The position numbers and the translations under genes were made by a program. Source: Exophiala sp. HKRS030 (Eukaryota > Ascomycota > Eurotiomycetes > Chaetothyriales > Herpotrichiellaceae). From it: a stretch of 64,000 bases of DNA. The stretch spans positions 8,125,665 through 8,189,664 of the forward strand of contig JAHWDD010000003.1 of the NCBI GenBank assembly GCA_023897205.1. The letters run 5' to 3'. Of the stretch, positions 1-11,162 are shown in pieces (positions within the stretch are counted from its first letter, which is position 1; every line of letters begins with the position of its first letter). The notes beneath the pieces are model-generated. The model did not search any database. It saw nothing but the letters and a program-made list of their open reading frames with translations, and was not told where the DNA came from.

Positions 1-295
1 AGGCGTCTTGGACGCAGAGAAAATCAGTTTCGGTCGCCCCTCTCTGGACGACAAGGGAAGACAAGACGAGGCTTGCTCGATCACTTGCAAAGAATCTACG
101 ATTCCATTGAATTCAAGGCTGCTTCATTGAATGCAAGCAACAGGCCTCGAAAGACTAATCCGCGGGTTTCCTGGCTGAAAATGATAAGTCGGGTTAGGTT
201 TTTCCGACCTTTAGGATGCAAAATGTCCCCGAACAAGAGACCATGCGGTTCTCAAGTCTAGGAGACGCAGGGCACTCATATTCCGACTGCTCTCT

Positions 296-3200
296 TCACA
301 CTCCATTGGGTGCATTTTCGATAATCGCTAACCAATCTTCAGACGCTTTTCTGTCCGGATGTTGCTTATGAAGGACTCTTTGTCGAATCTCGACCACATG
401 CCGCATCAGTTCCAAAGCCTCGGAATATCTATTAACTTCCCAAAGCAGAGTGGCAAGGTTATGCTGCGCAGATAGTTGGTCTGGATGATCATATGCCAAC
501 TGCGCAAGCATGCGTACGGTATGTTCCAGAAGAACAACGCCTTTGTCAACTTTGCCTTGTGCTTGATAGACCATGGCCAGCACATGTTGTGAAGCAAGTA
601 AATGAGGGTGATCCTCTGGAAGCCCAGCCCTAAGCCGTACGACTTTTTCAAGCATTGTAGCTGCCTCCTCAAGTTGTCCATTTGCTTGATATGCACGTGC
701 CAATTCGTGCTGAGCCGTAAGACGAGATGAATGGTCCTCGGCCAATTTCTCCCAAACTTGAACTACATGTTCTAGTAGTGTGACAGCCTTTTGAACTTGC
801 CCATCAGCTTGATATGCGCCTGCCAACTCGTGTTGGGTTGTTAGTCGGTCGGAATGATCGTCAGGGAAGTATTTGCTGAAGAATTCGTCCAATTCCTCGA
901 ATAGTTTGATGGCTGTCTTGACGAACCCATTTGCAAGGCATGCAACGGCCATGTGAAATTGGGCAAATGCTCGATGTCGGCTTCCTTCCGGTATTTGCCG
1001 CTTGTAGGATTCAAGCACATTTTCCAGCATTGAAAAGGCCGCCTGAGACTTGCCTCGCTGATTTAGAGAGATCCCAATGAGGTGATATACGAGAGTCCAC
1101 TGATCATCAAAGACCGCCTGATCTAATCCGTGATGAGTGCACAACCGATCCGTCAATCTTTTTAGAGAACTAAGGTCTGTCTGAACATCGACTAACCATC
1201 CACACTCAACAAAAATGCTGGTGACCTTGGCTGCCGGTTCGGATTTGAAAATTTGGTCGAAGTCCCACGACAAAATCGCCAGAAGATGGGGTTGAAGTTG
1301 CCGTGAATTGATCTGACAGAACTCTCGATCAGAAGACACCAATGCAAATATAGATCCCATTGATATCCATGAATCATGCTGTTGCTGTTCGTCTTGACGA
1401 TCTACAGCCCAAGCATGTAGAAGAGGGTGCATTGATACGGTGTGTTGCTTGTCCTGCACATCTACGGAGATCAAAGCCAAGGTTTTCAATGTGTGGACCG
1501 CTTCCATCAAACGAAATCCATTCCAGGTCCTGGCATCCCTTTGCATGAAGGAGGGTAAACGAGATTTGTACCAGACTATTGATTCGAGGTCTTCCTTGTA
1601 ATCTGACGCATGTGCGAGAGTTCGTCGCATTGCATGCCATGCAGTCTCAAAAAGGATAAGTGGGAATTGATTGGGTGCGATTACAGGCAGAAGTAAAAGT
1701 AATTGCAAGGCGTCCTGAGATGATTCCACGGGGTTTCTTTGTAAGACTTCGACAGAGGCTTGGAAAGTTGTGTATACGTCACAATAACGCGATCGTGCTT
1801 GTGATGGTCGAAACGCCAGAAGTTGTTTTCGATGTTGACCATAAACTTGAGGATATTCCTCCAATGTGCAATAACCACGTGCGAGATATGCTCCAGCTTG
1901 GATCAGTGCCAGAGGATGTGCATGTAAGAGCGTAGCCACTGTACGTGCATCACGTTTGGCCTTTGGATTATTAGGGTCAGAAACCTTGGCTGCCTTGAGA
2001 ACAAGGTCTTGAGCGTGGTCCATCGGAAGCCTTTCGAGCTCGACTGAGCTGGCAGTCGCATATAGCTGGCATTCATCGTTCCGAGATGTCATGATCACAA
2101 CTCCAGAAAGACCTGATGGAAAGAAATCCTGATAATCGATGGAAGGATCGTCAGCATTATCCAGCACCAATAGCCAACGATCTCGCGCACTCGAGAGTGC
2201 CTGTCGACCATCCTCCCAACTCGTTGATGGGATTTTTAGCTGACGAGAAATCTTGACAAAATCTTGTTCGGCTATAGAAGTAGTGCTGACATCCACCCAA
2301 AAGACTCCCCAGAACCTGTTGATGCCCATTAGATTTCTAGTCACGGGAGCAAGAAGTCGATATCAACTTACAAAGTTCGAAGACGATGCGCAAGTTGCAA
2401 GCAGATCTCACTCTTGCCCTGACCACCTATGCCGGAAATGACGATGCGGCATTGAGTGGTACGATTTTCGTCCGAGATTGAGCTTCGAATGGTGTCTTCC
2501 AAATCGACTAGAAGGTCATCTCGTCCGGTGAACAGGTTATTAATGGAACGAGTGATAAGCCAGTGAACGTTCAAGTTGGCATCGGCTGGGGCTATAAGGG
2601 TCAGCAAATATATATACACTAGCTAACGAAAAGAATGGTATTCATTGCGTGCTTATATCGACTCGCAGACGTGGCCGATATAACTGCTAGGCTTGTTCAT
2701 GTTGCTCACCTGTTGTAGATATACCAATTTCTCTTTTCAATCGAACAAAGGCATTTTCCTTCTCACCATAGATCAATGGCAAGTAAGTCTCAAATATACC
2801 TAAAAGACAATAGGCACGATCCTCTTCCTTTGTAGTCTGGCGATTTGCCGCCCACCTGAGGCGTTCGTCAAGACTAAAATGAGACAGAGGAGTTCCGCGC
2901 AGAGCTGCAATTGGAATGGTGGTAATCTCGTGGATCAGACTTTCGAGGGAAATCTTATCGCCTAGGCGTGTCCATTCTCTGGAGTAGAATTCTACGGATG
3001 CAGGGGCAATGAGTTCCTGCAGAGTCCAGCCCCGTGTAAACCATCGGCTTCTTCGAAACGCCGGTTCCCATATCCTTTCGGCAACGTTCAAATCGGCACT
3101 GACGTACGAGACATCATGCAAATAAACATAACATCTATCTGCGTTTCTGTACCAACGGAACATGGAATTGATAGCCTCACTGAGCTCATTGTTATTTGTC

Positions 3201-3445
3201 TTATCGATGCAACAGGTATCCACCCAAAAGTACGTCAATCCGTGTATACCAGCTTGTTTCGCGCAGAATTGAATCTTCTCAAACCCTTCCTTGTTCTTGT
3301 CCGATGGGAATTGGATATCAGAGTAGAGGACTTCGCTATGGAGAGGACCCCAGGTATGGGAAAGAATCGCATAAGGGTAAGTCGTGTGGTCGAGGTCGTC
3401 GGTCAAGCTAAGCTTGCCGCGGGAGTCGCTCTTCAAGAGCCTCAT
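296..3445 (-). CDS. Fungal NLR: HET - NB-ARC - TPR protein
   Basis: Predicted STAND-type receptor of the fungal NLR class that controls heterokaryon incompatibility and possibly immunity; activation is expected to signal cell death through the N-terminal HET domain. Three exons give 991 residues in frame: 3445-2710, 2591-2372 and 2315-296. Introns begin GTGAGC and GTAAGT. The HET domain starts near YAILSHTWG (residues 25-33) and includes YFWVDTCCIDK and the W-x-x-RGWTLQELIAP box. The P-loop GIGGQGKS is at about 299-306 and the Walker B LLVLDNADD at about 367-375. The C terminus carries at least four TPRs. All main motifs look intact, so the gene appears functional. It is the first of three minus-strand genes that could form an allorecognition island. 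The ligand is unknown. Confidence 0.9.
353..844 (-). repeat. Tandem 123-bp TPR-coding repeats of the NLR
   Basis: Four consecutive units of 41 codons (844-722, 721-599, 598-476, 475-353) each start L-x-x-QH-x-LA and run into a helix ending near E-x-V-V-x-x. Units share the protein pattern but differ at many bases, so this is not a recently homogenised array. Fungal NLR TPRs are often 42 residues; these are one shorter. The region is the likely ligand-sensing part of the receptor. Confidence 0.75.
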
Positions 3446-3919
3446 AGTGGTACACCTACCTGTCAGTCATGAGACAATGCTGGGGAAGGTCGCATCGAAG
3501 TCATGACTAGGAAAGGTGGATGTAATGGAAGGCCATAAGGCAGCATAGGTTCATGGTCATCCGGGGATCGAGAGATGGTAGAGTGATAGTGACCAGACCA
3601 TCTCATCAGAGCGGGGATCTGGGAAGACCATAGTGAAGGTCGCTATATCGTCAGGCTGAGATGGAGTTCTAAAAGGGCAGCGATAGGATTGGTGACAGGA
3701 TTGGGCTGAGAAGGATGTCGCCTAAGAGAACTGGTGAGGGGCGAAAGGGGCCGAGAAGGGTCACGTGGATCGGTTTGACGCGTGGCTATCCCACGACAAT
3801 CTCCTTCTCAATTTTACAAGTATTTCTTTTCTACTAGCTTTCATTTCACTGAAGGAGTTTTCGAGTCCATACTAATAAAGCTCTAGAAGTCCTATAGCTT
3901 TCGCCCATGACCGCTGCGA
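3446..3919. other. Spacer between NLR start and Clr5-gene stop
   Basis: 474 bases with no supported gene. They should hold the NLR promoter (read leftwards) and the end of the Clr5 transcript. The stretch 3481-3760 is rich in G and A on the plus strand. No repeat or known site stood out. Confidence 0.5.
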
Positions 3920-5663
3920 TCATGTCACGGCAGGATACAGAGTCTCGAGCAAGGCTGCCTCCTCCAGCCGCCCCTTTGTCACGAGCATCTGCTTCAACTT
4001 GTCCCGAATATGAACCGTGTCCACACAACCACCTTTCAAGTTCCACGACCCGTCTAAGGCGGTGGTGAGCCAGCGGATACAATTTCCAATGTCTCCGCTG
4101 TAATGCGACAGCTCCGCCATGTTTTCCATTGCCGAACACGCTTGGCTGTCGGGATATGCCATGCCGAGCCTGGTCTTCTTGAGGCTGAGCATCTCGAGAC
4201 AAAGCTCCAGACCTTCGGTGTAGCGTTGCTGATAGGTATATACATAGACAAGCTCCATCATGGCAGTGCAAGTTTCATTTGCCGATGTCCCAAAACAGAA
4301 CTTGGAGTTCTCTATCAATTGTGTCGCCTGCTTTTCAGCGGAGTCCAGGTCGTTGTCTCGACGGTGGAGACTCACCAGTGCACTTTGCGTCTTAAAGGTC
4401 TGCACCGGGTCATAATCTGACTTAGGTTGTCGAGTATTGGCATCCAGGATGCAATTCAGCGCACGCTTGCTCACCTCCTTCTCAGAAGAATCCTTGAGCA
4501 GTTCAGAGCATATCTCGGCGAGGAGTCTATGCTGTCCACCTTCTGGTGTGGCCACTTTCGTTGAGAAAAGTTCTCCGAGAAAGCGGAGGAGCGATATGCG
4601 GACTGTGGGATAGTATTTTGTATTGGGTAGCGAGAGTGTCGCCAGGATCCCGCGCAGGAACGGAAGTGCTGTCGTGGATATATCCAGAGGTTTGGAAACC
4701 AATCTTGTGGCATCGTTACACGCTGATTGTAATACTGGCCAAGCAAGGTTAGGTGTTGGTGATTTTAGGAGGTAGACCCCTGATCGGAATGACTTCCAGC
4801 ATGATATGGAAGCTGGAGGCTCCTCAAGCCCAGGGTTGTGTCTTGCCAGCGTCGTAAGTAAAGTGATCCTATGGAGAAGGAGTTCAAAGTTAAAGCTATC
4901 TCGAGGTGTCGAGGGGCGGTATGTGAGCGCTGCATGCTGCTGTGACAGAGTCTTGACGGTCATTTCTAGGCCTTGTGCGTGCTTTGATGCAGGTGTCGTT
5001 GTTGATGGTGTAGGTTCCGAAGATGGAGGAGTTGAAATCCTATCAGAGTCAGTGCTATCTGTGTTATAACCTGACGAGCTACCAGAGCCCGACCCAGGCT
5101 CAGATTGGCCCAGACATGCTTGCGATTGACGACGGGAATTCTTTTTTCCACGAGGATTTCGTCGTGTACGTTGTTTTACGTCGGTGTTTTGGGAAGTTCT
5201 CCGGTATTTCCGTCGAGTATCCGCAAGATGGCGCATAATCTTTGTGACGCTGACCGGTCGATCGCGAAACTTGATATCTTCAATGGTAGTGTTACTGGCC
5301 AAAACGGACATGACCTGGTTCGCAAGCATCTCTTTTTCTGCAGCCTTGAGGTTCTTGAAAATGTCCCACCGCTTGATCCTTCTCATATATTGCCGCTTTC
5401 TACAACACCGGTCAGAGACGAGGCCGAGGACAGCTTCTTTCAATCACTTACGTTGCTTTGAAATCGTAGTCCCGTTCCATAACCTCTTGGACTTGCTTTA
5501 AGGGCATTTTCTGGTCGCGATATAGCGTGGTGATGATTTGGCGATACTGGTCCCATACTTCATCCTTCAGCACGGTAGCGGATCCTTTCATGATCGACTG
5601 GTGCTCCATTCTCGAATTTGTGGTCGAGGTCCACTGAGGCGACCTGTGATTATCGACTCTCAT
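3920..5663 (-). CDS. Clr5-domain protein with TPR-like C terminus
   Basis: Two exons, 5663-5452 and 5399-3920, join in frame (donor GTAAGT, acceptor GTTGTAG) to give 563 residues. The junction rebuilds a Clr5 domain at roughly residues 33-90: W-x-x-Y-x-x-I-I-x-x-LY, then VMERDYDFKA, then KRQYMRRIKRW and KN. Clr5 was named after an S. pombe heterochromatin factor and is a common putative DNA- or chromatin-binding module in filamentous fungi. A basic, low-complexity linker follows (RRNPRGKKNSRR, then Ser/Thr/Pro-rich). The C-terminal half is helical with TPR-like pairs near the end. A later ATG gives an alternative start at MEHQSIM. Function is unknown; its position between an NLR and a HET gene suggests, without proving, a link to that island. 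Confidence 0.8.
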
Positions 5664-6556
5664 CGTTGAGGTGGAGTGAAGTTTCTGGACGCAAGATTGA
5701 ATGGAGAAGAGAAGGCTCCATTAGCGTAGAACGCTTTGTGTAATTGAGAAAATTGTACCATAGTCCCGTGAAGTCGGTGACGACTTTCGTAAGTTCCAAA
5801 TGCAAGTTCACATGATGCGGTGCCTATGAAGGGACCTGCAAGGCAACCATCGCAAAGCTTCACCAGTGGCTGAGTTGCTCACATGCATGTTGGATGAAAT
5901 TGACAGGGATCTTTACGAAAGTCCCCAGGCTAGAGATACTCCGCCCCAGGTTTGCTCACAGGCTTCTTTTTGCCGATCATGCATTACGCTGTCGTCTAAA
6001 CTGAAAAGTCAGATGAGTGTAACACTTTTTATGATGCCGTGATGAGGAAACCGAATGTCCCAGCGATTTCTTTGTCGCCTGAAGAACTTGCTTCTTCCAT
6101 TCGATTGCTCGGTGAGTCTCCATTTGAGAGGCCGGCTTGGATCTCTGGACGATTTTCGCAGATAGTGATACTTCGATCAGGCTGCAGACCGTAAGTTTGA
6201 TCAAATTGATATCTTACGGGATTTGCTTATCGTGTTCACTGGTCGATATTGAAAGCGGCAAGATTTGGGCATCTTTGGACGATCAATCTTGATGCAAAGC
6301 AATTAAAGTCTACAGATCAGATGTATGCATTCAGATTGTTAAACACAGCTGGTGAATCCCGAAATCCTAGAACAGAAGATGGACAGATGTTTGCCTATGG
6401 TCACAAACAGTGCATCCTACCTCGTGACCCAGTAAAGTGTGCACAGAGTAGTCCCATTTGCATCGTAAATGACATAAAAAGATCATATAAAGTGCCTCTC
6501 TTGACAGGAATTCCTCGAACGGTGAGTGCAAATCGTAGCTTCGTCGAGGCTGCTGC
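5664..6556. other. Intergenic region between Clr5 gene and HET gene
   Basis: 893 bases. Only short open frames are present and none resembles a protein. It should contain the Clr5-gene promoter and the 3' end of the HET transcript. Nothing else was seen. Confidence 0.5.
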
Positions 6557-9304
6557 TCATAATTTACAATCTTGACATTCGCAATCTTGACAACAGCCCA
6601 GCCGAAACTTCCTTGCCTTTAGACGATGTCGTTTCTTTTCCTGAAAGGCCTCACCGTCCATCATTCCACCAAGATAACAGGGTCCGATTAAAGAGAAAAT
6701 CTCTTCATCTCTGGGTTCGCCCCCTGTTATCTCAGCACCAGGTTCAGGTGTCATGAATTCTGGTTCTGCCGAAGGCAGTGATCTCTGATCTCCGTCAGTG
6801 CCCGTAATCGTGACGTCTGGTCCAAGTGGCATTGTATGTCCGACAATAGGTTCCCTGCCAGTGATCCTCCTCCGGTTCCTTAGCCTGCGGTCACCGTCGT
6901 CTCTGGTTGTCTGTCGACGCCTTTTCAAGGTCGGGGACTTGGACTTGGATTTTGGACGCAAAACAACGGGCACGCTGCAGCCATAGAGAATGCAGATGCG
7001 ATCTCCTGGCTCGGCTGCCATGGGTGCGAGACCTAGTCCATCCTCACTATCCAAGGTATTTCCCAAGCGTGCAGCCCTAAAGAGCTTCCGGTCCCATACT
7101 ACTGCACGCATACGATGGAGAAACGATAAGACATGTCTTGGTGCCTTGCCAAATTCATCGATAATGATATTTTTGGGATTGAGATTGGCTCCTGCTCCTC
7201 GTCGTCCAAATGCCCACTTGCACGCATATGGCCAATATTCTGGTGGTAAACGATGACCATCAGATGACTCCCTATTCGCTACTAAGGTCTTTAGAAAGGC
7301 TGGCGGCGGATCTGTTTTCTGGTCCTCCCAGCCAGCGAATGTTAGCCACTCACTAGGAATTACAGCATCGTGCGCGACACTTTTGACCTCGCCGATCTTA
7401 TCAAGCTCGAAACCATATGCTGTAAGAATGCGGCCTTGAATCAGGTTGTGGAAAGGACGGATCTCTTCTGGCATTTCCTTTAGACCACATGCGCTGTAGG
7501 ATTTTGCTCCAGCATACGATCTGCCGGTAAGCGGATCCGCTGCAACCCTGCTGAACCTCTTTTGGCCACTGTTTGGAGTGAATACATAAGGGCGCTGCCT
7601 CAAGGTTGTCATCCATGACGGTAGGTAGGCGTCACTAGGGTGCTTAGATATCCATTCATCATCCAGGATTGGAATCCAAGGTTTGCAAATAAGATCAAGA
7701 GATTTGTATCGCTCGGCAGAGAAGTTGATCATCTCGCTGCACAAGTCCAACATACTCTTGTCATAATCAACCACAAACTGCCTGCGACTTAGCATATGTT
7801 GACGTTCCCGCTCCGGTCGTTCGGCCTCACGAAGTGCTGCTGCTGGAGACCGTGCTCGAGAACGTGCCCGCGGTGGGCGAAGAGTCTCACCATGAACCTG
7901 TAGATTGTTGCGTTCTAGGGGACGACCCCTCTCAGTATCACCGGCAAAACCCAGCGAGGAGCCTTTTCGGCTCAGGCGTCTCCCAGAGTTGCCTTCATTG
8001 TCGGTATGATCTGGCGAATCACAAAGCTGCTCACCTTGAGATCCAGAGAAGCTTTCATTCATAAATATGGGCTCTAGATGCTTTGCTGCTGAGTGGTCAT
8101 AAGATCGCGCGGCTCGCTTGTCCATGCTCTGTTTAGAAACTGGCCGGGCATCATTCGACATATCCATTATAGCATACAAACAATCATTAGGCTCCTTTGC
8201 TTCGAAAGGCACCAGGGCCGATAGGAGTGATTCGAGGGACATTAGACGACGCATGATGTGGCCATTGGATTTGCGAAATACCAAGCCCGTTGTTGCCACC
8301 AAGGATAATGCACCATACGCTTCGATTTCTCCCAAATGATCAGGCGTGTGTTGAAAGTCAGCGGACCTTTGAAACGTCCGCCGAAGCTCAGTGCCTCTGG
8401 ACGCGAAAAGGGATATTGCACCTTTCAGGGCGTCCCACGAAATGTTATCGTTGCCACAGTATACCTCAGCGTCTCGTGCAAACGCCAATTCTTGTACAAT
8501 CCACCTACGGCGAAACCACGACTTTTGGATGAGATTTATGAAGGAATCCCATTTCACAGCTTCGACAGGTTCCTTGACCAGGCTTTCGAAGCCTTCAAAG
8601 CTGAGCATTCTTTTTATGAGTTGAAAAGCAACAATGCTTTCCGCGGTTGATTCTCCGAGCCAGACCCTGACACGACTGGCCTCAGAGTATATGTCTGACA
8701 TTTTTCTAATTTGTCCGCTTTTCTCGTGGCGGTCCTCTTGGTTCATACAGACAGCGTCCACCCAAAGATACAATTCCTCCCCAGCTGTAAGATCCGAGCG
8801 AAACCTCGCTAGTGCTGATTCGAGGTTCGGGGTGATGGTCAAGTACGAGTACTGTTGGGAACCGGGTCGAGGTTCGGAGTTCTTCAGGTAGAGTATCTTG
8901 AAATCACGACCATCATCAGCACCGGGCTTTTCGCCTCCCCAGACATAAGATAGTGCATCATAATCCGGGGCTTCTGCAACTTGATCATGCTGCTTCACTA
9001 AGGGCGGACTGTTGAAGTAACTTCTGGTGTCAGTGTGCTGTCTGTGAGGGAAAGTCGTTACAAATGGGTTCGGCGAAGGTAACGGCGTGCGATCAGATTC
9101 GAGTTCTTGCTCATTGTCGTCTAGCACTGTCAGAGTGAATGTTATGAGCTCGCCCGTGAGTCGATCTTCAGCAACTCTCAGGTCAGGTGGTGCGACCATT
9201 CGCAGTAGCCTTATCTGATCCTCGCCCAGGAACCCATACTTGTATGGCTTCTCACGAGTGGGCAGGACTCCTCCTACAGAGTTTGTCGAGAAAGAGGTGG
9301 CCAT
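6557..9304 (-). CDS. Large HET-domain protein
   Basis: Single-exon heterokaryon-incompatibility (HET) protein of 915 residues from the ATG at 9304; the frame is open for 30 codons further upstream but has no ATG there. The HET domain spans about residues 112-285, with YDALSYVWGG, LYLWVDAVCMNQ-x-D, a VWLG strand and the SWFRRRWIVQELAFA box. The middle (about 430-510) is a charged, Arg/Ser-rich insertion. The last residues are unusually Cys-rich (CCQDCECQDCKL). A TATATA sequence lies about 120 bases upstream of the start (9421-9428). HET domains trigger cell death on non-self recognition in the known cases; the partner here is unknown. Confidence 0.88.
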   Translation of the reverse strand: MATSFSTNSVGGVLPTREKPYKYGFLGEDQIRLLRMVAPPDLRVAEDRLTGELITFTLTVLDDNEQELESDRTPLPSPNPFVTTFPHRQHTDTRSYFNSPPLVKQHDQVAEAPDYDALSYVWGGEKPGADDGRDFKILYLKNSEPRPGSQQYSYLTITPNLESALARFRSDLTAGEELYLWVDAVCMNQEDRHEKSGQIRKMSDIYSEASRVRVWLGESTAESIVAFQLIKRMLSFEGFESLVKEPVEAVKWDSFINLIQKSWFRRRWIVQELAFARDAEVYCGNDNISWDALKGAISLFASRGTELRRTFQRSADFQHTPDHLGEIEAYGALSLVATTGLVFRKSNGHIMRRLMSLESLLSALVPFEAKEPNDCLYAIMDMSNDARPVSKQSMDKRAARSYDHSAAKHLEPIFMNESFSGSQGEQLCDSPDHTDNEGNSGRRLSRKGSSLGFAGDTERGRPLERNNLQVHGETLRPPRARSRARSPAAALREAERPERERQHMLSRRQFVVDYDKSMLDLCSEMINFSAERYKSLDLICKPWIPILDDEWISKHPSDAYLPSWMTTLRQRPYVFTPNSGQKRFSRVAADPLTGRSYAGAKSYSACGLKEMPEEIRPFHNLIQGRILTAYGFELDKIGEVKSVAHDAVIPSEWLTFAGWEDQKTDPPPAFLKTLVANRESSDGHRLPPEYWPYACKWAFGRRGAGANLNPKNIIIDEFGKAPRHVLSFLHRMRAVVWDRKLFRAARLGNTLDSEDGLGLAPMAAEPGDRICILYGCSVPVVLRPKSKSKSPTLKRRRQTTRDDGDRRLRNRRRITGREPIVGHTMPLGPDVTITGTDGDQRSLPSAEPEFMTPEPGAEITGGEPRDEEIFSLIGPCYLGGMMDGEAFQEKKRHRLKARKFRLGCCQDCECQDCKL

Positions 9305-11162
9305 TGCTGATACACGGCCGCTAGACTGCGGCGCCTGAGGCAGCAGTACAGTGCAACGCACGAAGAGATGAACAAAAAGAATGCCATCGACCAATGATCC
9401 TTATGGCAATCCTCGCGGCTCTATATATGTGGACTGCGGCTGCACGGTCTACTACAGCTGGACCTTTAGAAAATTCGCCACGTGCATGACTTTTTCAGCC
9501 TCGATCTAGTGGCTCGCCAAGGGTCATGGCCATGTGTGCAGCCGCATTCAACATACAAGCAACCCTGCCGCCTCGTTTAGATAGCTTCGCTATCTCGGTG
9601 AAATTGTGTCCAAAGTAGCCAGGGTCAAATGCCCCAAGTGCAGGCAGTGTTTTGCAACATAGTCGGTGGTGTGGTTGCTGGTTCTTTTGGACGAGGGCTG
9701 TGTCGGCGCAGACATCGACGCAAAGTCTGCAGTGACTAGGATGACGCAAGGAAGCCCTTGCACTTGAAGCCAGCATCTTTGATCTAGCTCCCTGTGCTTG
9801 CGTGGCACTAAACTGCGCTGGATGGCAGCTTTGGGGGAGCCCATGCTTATGGTTGGATATCATCTCGCTTTGGCGTTGCATTAGACTTTGATGGCGTCAA
9901 GTATACAGGGGGAACATTGTTGCATCGCATCAGGCTGAAGCCTTACCATTGATTCTTGGCCCTTGTTCCTCTCCACTTGCAACACGAATATTGGGTACTT
10001 TTCTTGATAGAGACTGATTGCAATAGATCGCAGAATGAGAGGATTGGGGTTTATGGACTAAAAGTTCAAAAGATCGAGAGCAAAAGCCTCGCTTTGTCCA
10101 TGTGTTGAAAAACGGCCCCTCGCGATGTTGTTGAAGGTGGAGCCATCAGGGATGGTGTGCCACGGCCCATGCTGGATCGGGTCGAAACTTGGTCTCCTCC
10201 GTCTGCCGAATACTTGTGTACGATGGCAACCGGAATTGATACGAAGGACATCAAGCAGCCTTTTCAAACGCCATTGCCGCCACACCCGGGGCCAACTTTT
10301 GCCCATCATGGCATATTTGTGATCAAGACAAACGTGCAACCGGAAAACTCAATACCAAGGCAACTCCAAAATGCAGTAGCAGGTTGTGTCTCAGGATAGA
10401 TGCCGGAGGAAGATTATCTCGAACACATCTCGCATAGAGAAGGTGGCTTAGCAAGGACTGAGAAGGTCCAGATTTGGTCATGAACCGTCCCGACCCTGAT
10501 ACTTGTTTATAGAGCTTCAGATACAGAACTGATCAAGGTTGCTGAAAGGTGTTCATGATCGGATTGACGTGAGAACCCTAGCAGTCGAAAGGTGGGCTCC
10601 TTTGGTCTTCAAGACAATTCGCACCTTCGCTAGAAGAAGAAGGGGCGATCAAGCCTTCTCGGTTATTCTTACCTATTCTAATGACGATGTTTATAATTTT
10701 GGTTAGTGTCTCAATAAAACGCATCGGTTAAGTACTCCGTAATTACAGTCGCGTTCTCCGTACAGTTTAGTCGCTATAGTGCATCGTAGTCTCACTAAGA
10801 ATAAGCTATCTGTTACTAAGGAATATTATAGTATGATAAGGTTGTTTTTAGCGTGGGTTTACGGCACCTGGAAGGCGGAAGGCTACCTCCCCACGCCTGC
10901 CTAGTTAGAGACATTTCGCTAAGATGTATCCCTACTCCAGACTCCGTCCTTGGTAGTGAGAACTGTATTTGCAAAGGGTGAATATGGCCGGGCATATTCC
11001 TGGATACCCTGTCCCGCAGACCTTTTCTAATCTAATTCCAAGTCTAATTCTAGCTCACCGCTCTTTGGTTGAAGCTTGTTATCAAGTACTTAAGTCTGGC
11101 AGAGGAGCCAATTCCATGCTGTGTCTACCGTATTGTGAGTTTGTATCAAATTCGACTTCGTC
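9305..11162. other. Gene-poor spacer with AT-rich tract and repeat copy A
   Basis: 1.86 kb without a convincing gene. It includes the HET promoter, an AT-rich stretch (10660-10860) with TACTCCGTA at 10733 and TTCTCCGTA at 10753, and the first copy of a diverged direct repeat (10541-10700). Overlapping short frames at 9495-9881 and 10058-10399 lie on both strands and look random. Confidence 0.5.
10541..10700 (+). repeat. Diverged direct repeat, copy A
   Basis: Shares ordered words with 12814-12980 in the same orientation: GAAAGGTGTT, CCTAGCAG-Y-CGAA, AGGTGGGCTC, then CTTACCT and AATGA. Spacing is similar but not identical. The two copies bracket the SMP-30-like gene. Origin unknown; an old transposon fragment or segmental duplication is possible. 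Confidence 0.6.

Noticed and set aside
73..261. 62-codon plus-strand frame at the left edge
   Set aside because: Starts at TTG, no family resemblance, and short frames of this size are frequent by chance.
9495..9881. 128-codon minus-strand frame
   Set aside because: His/Cys/Ala-rich random-looking composition, overlapped by another frame on the same strand, no motif and no neighbouring exons.
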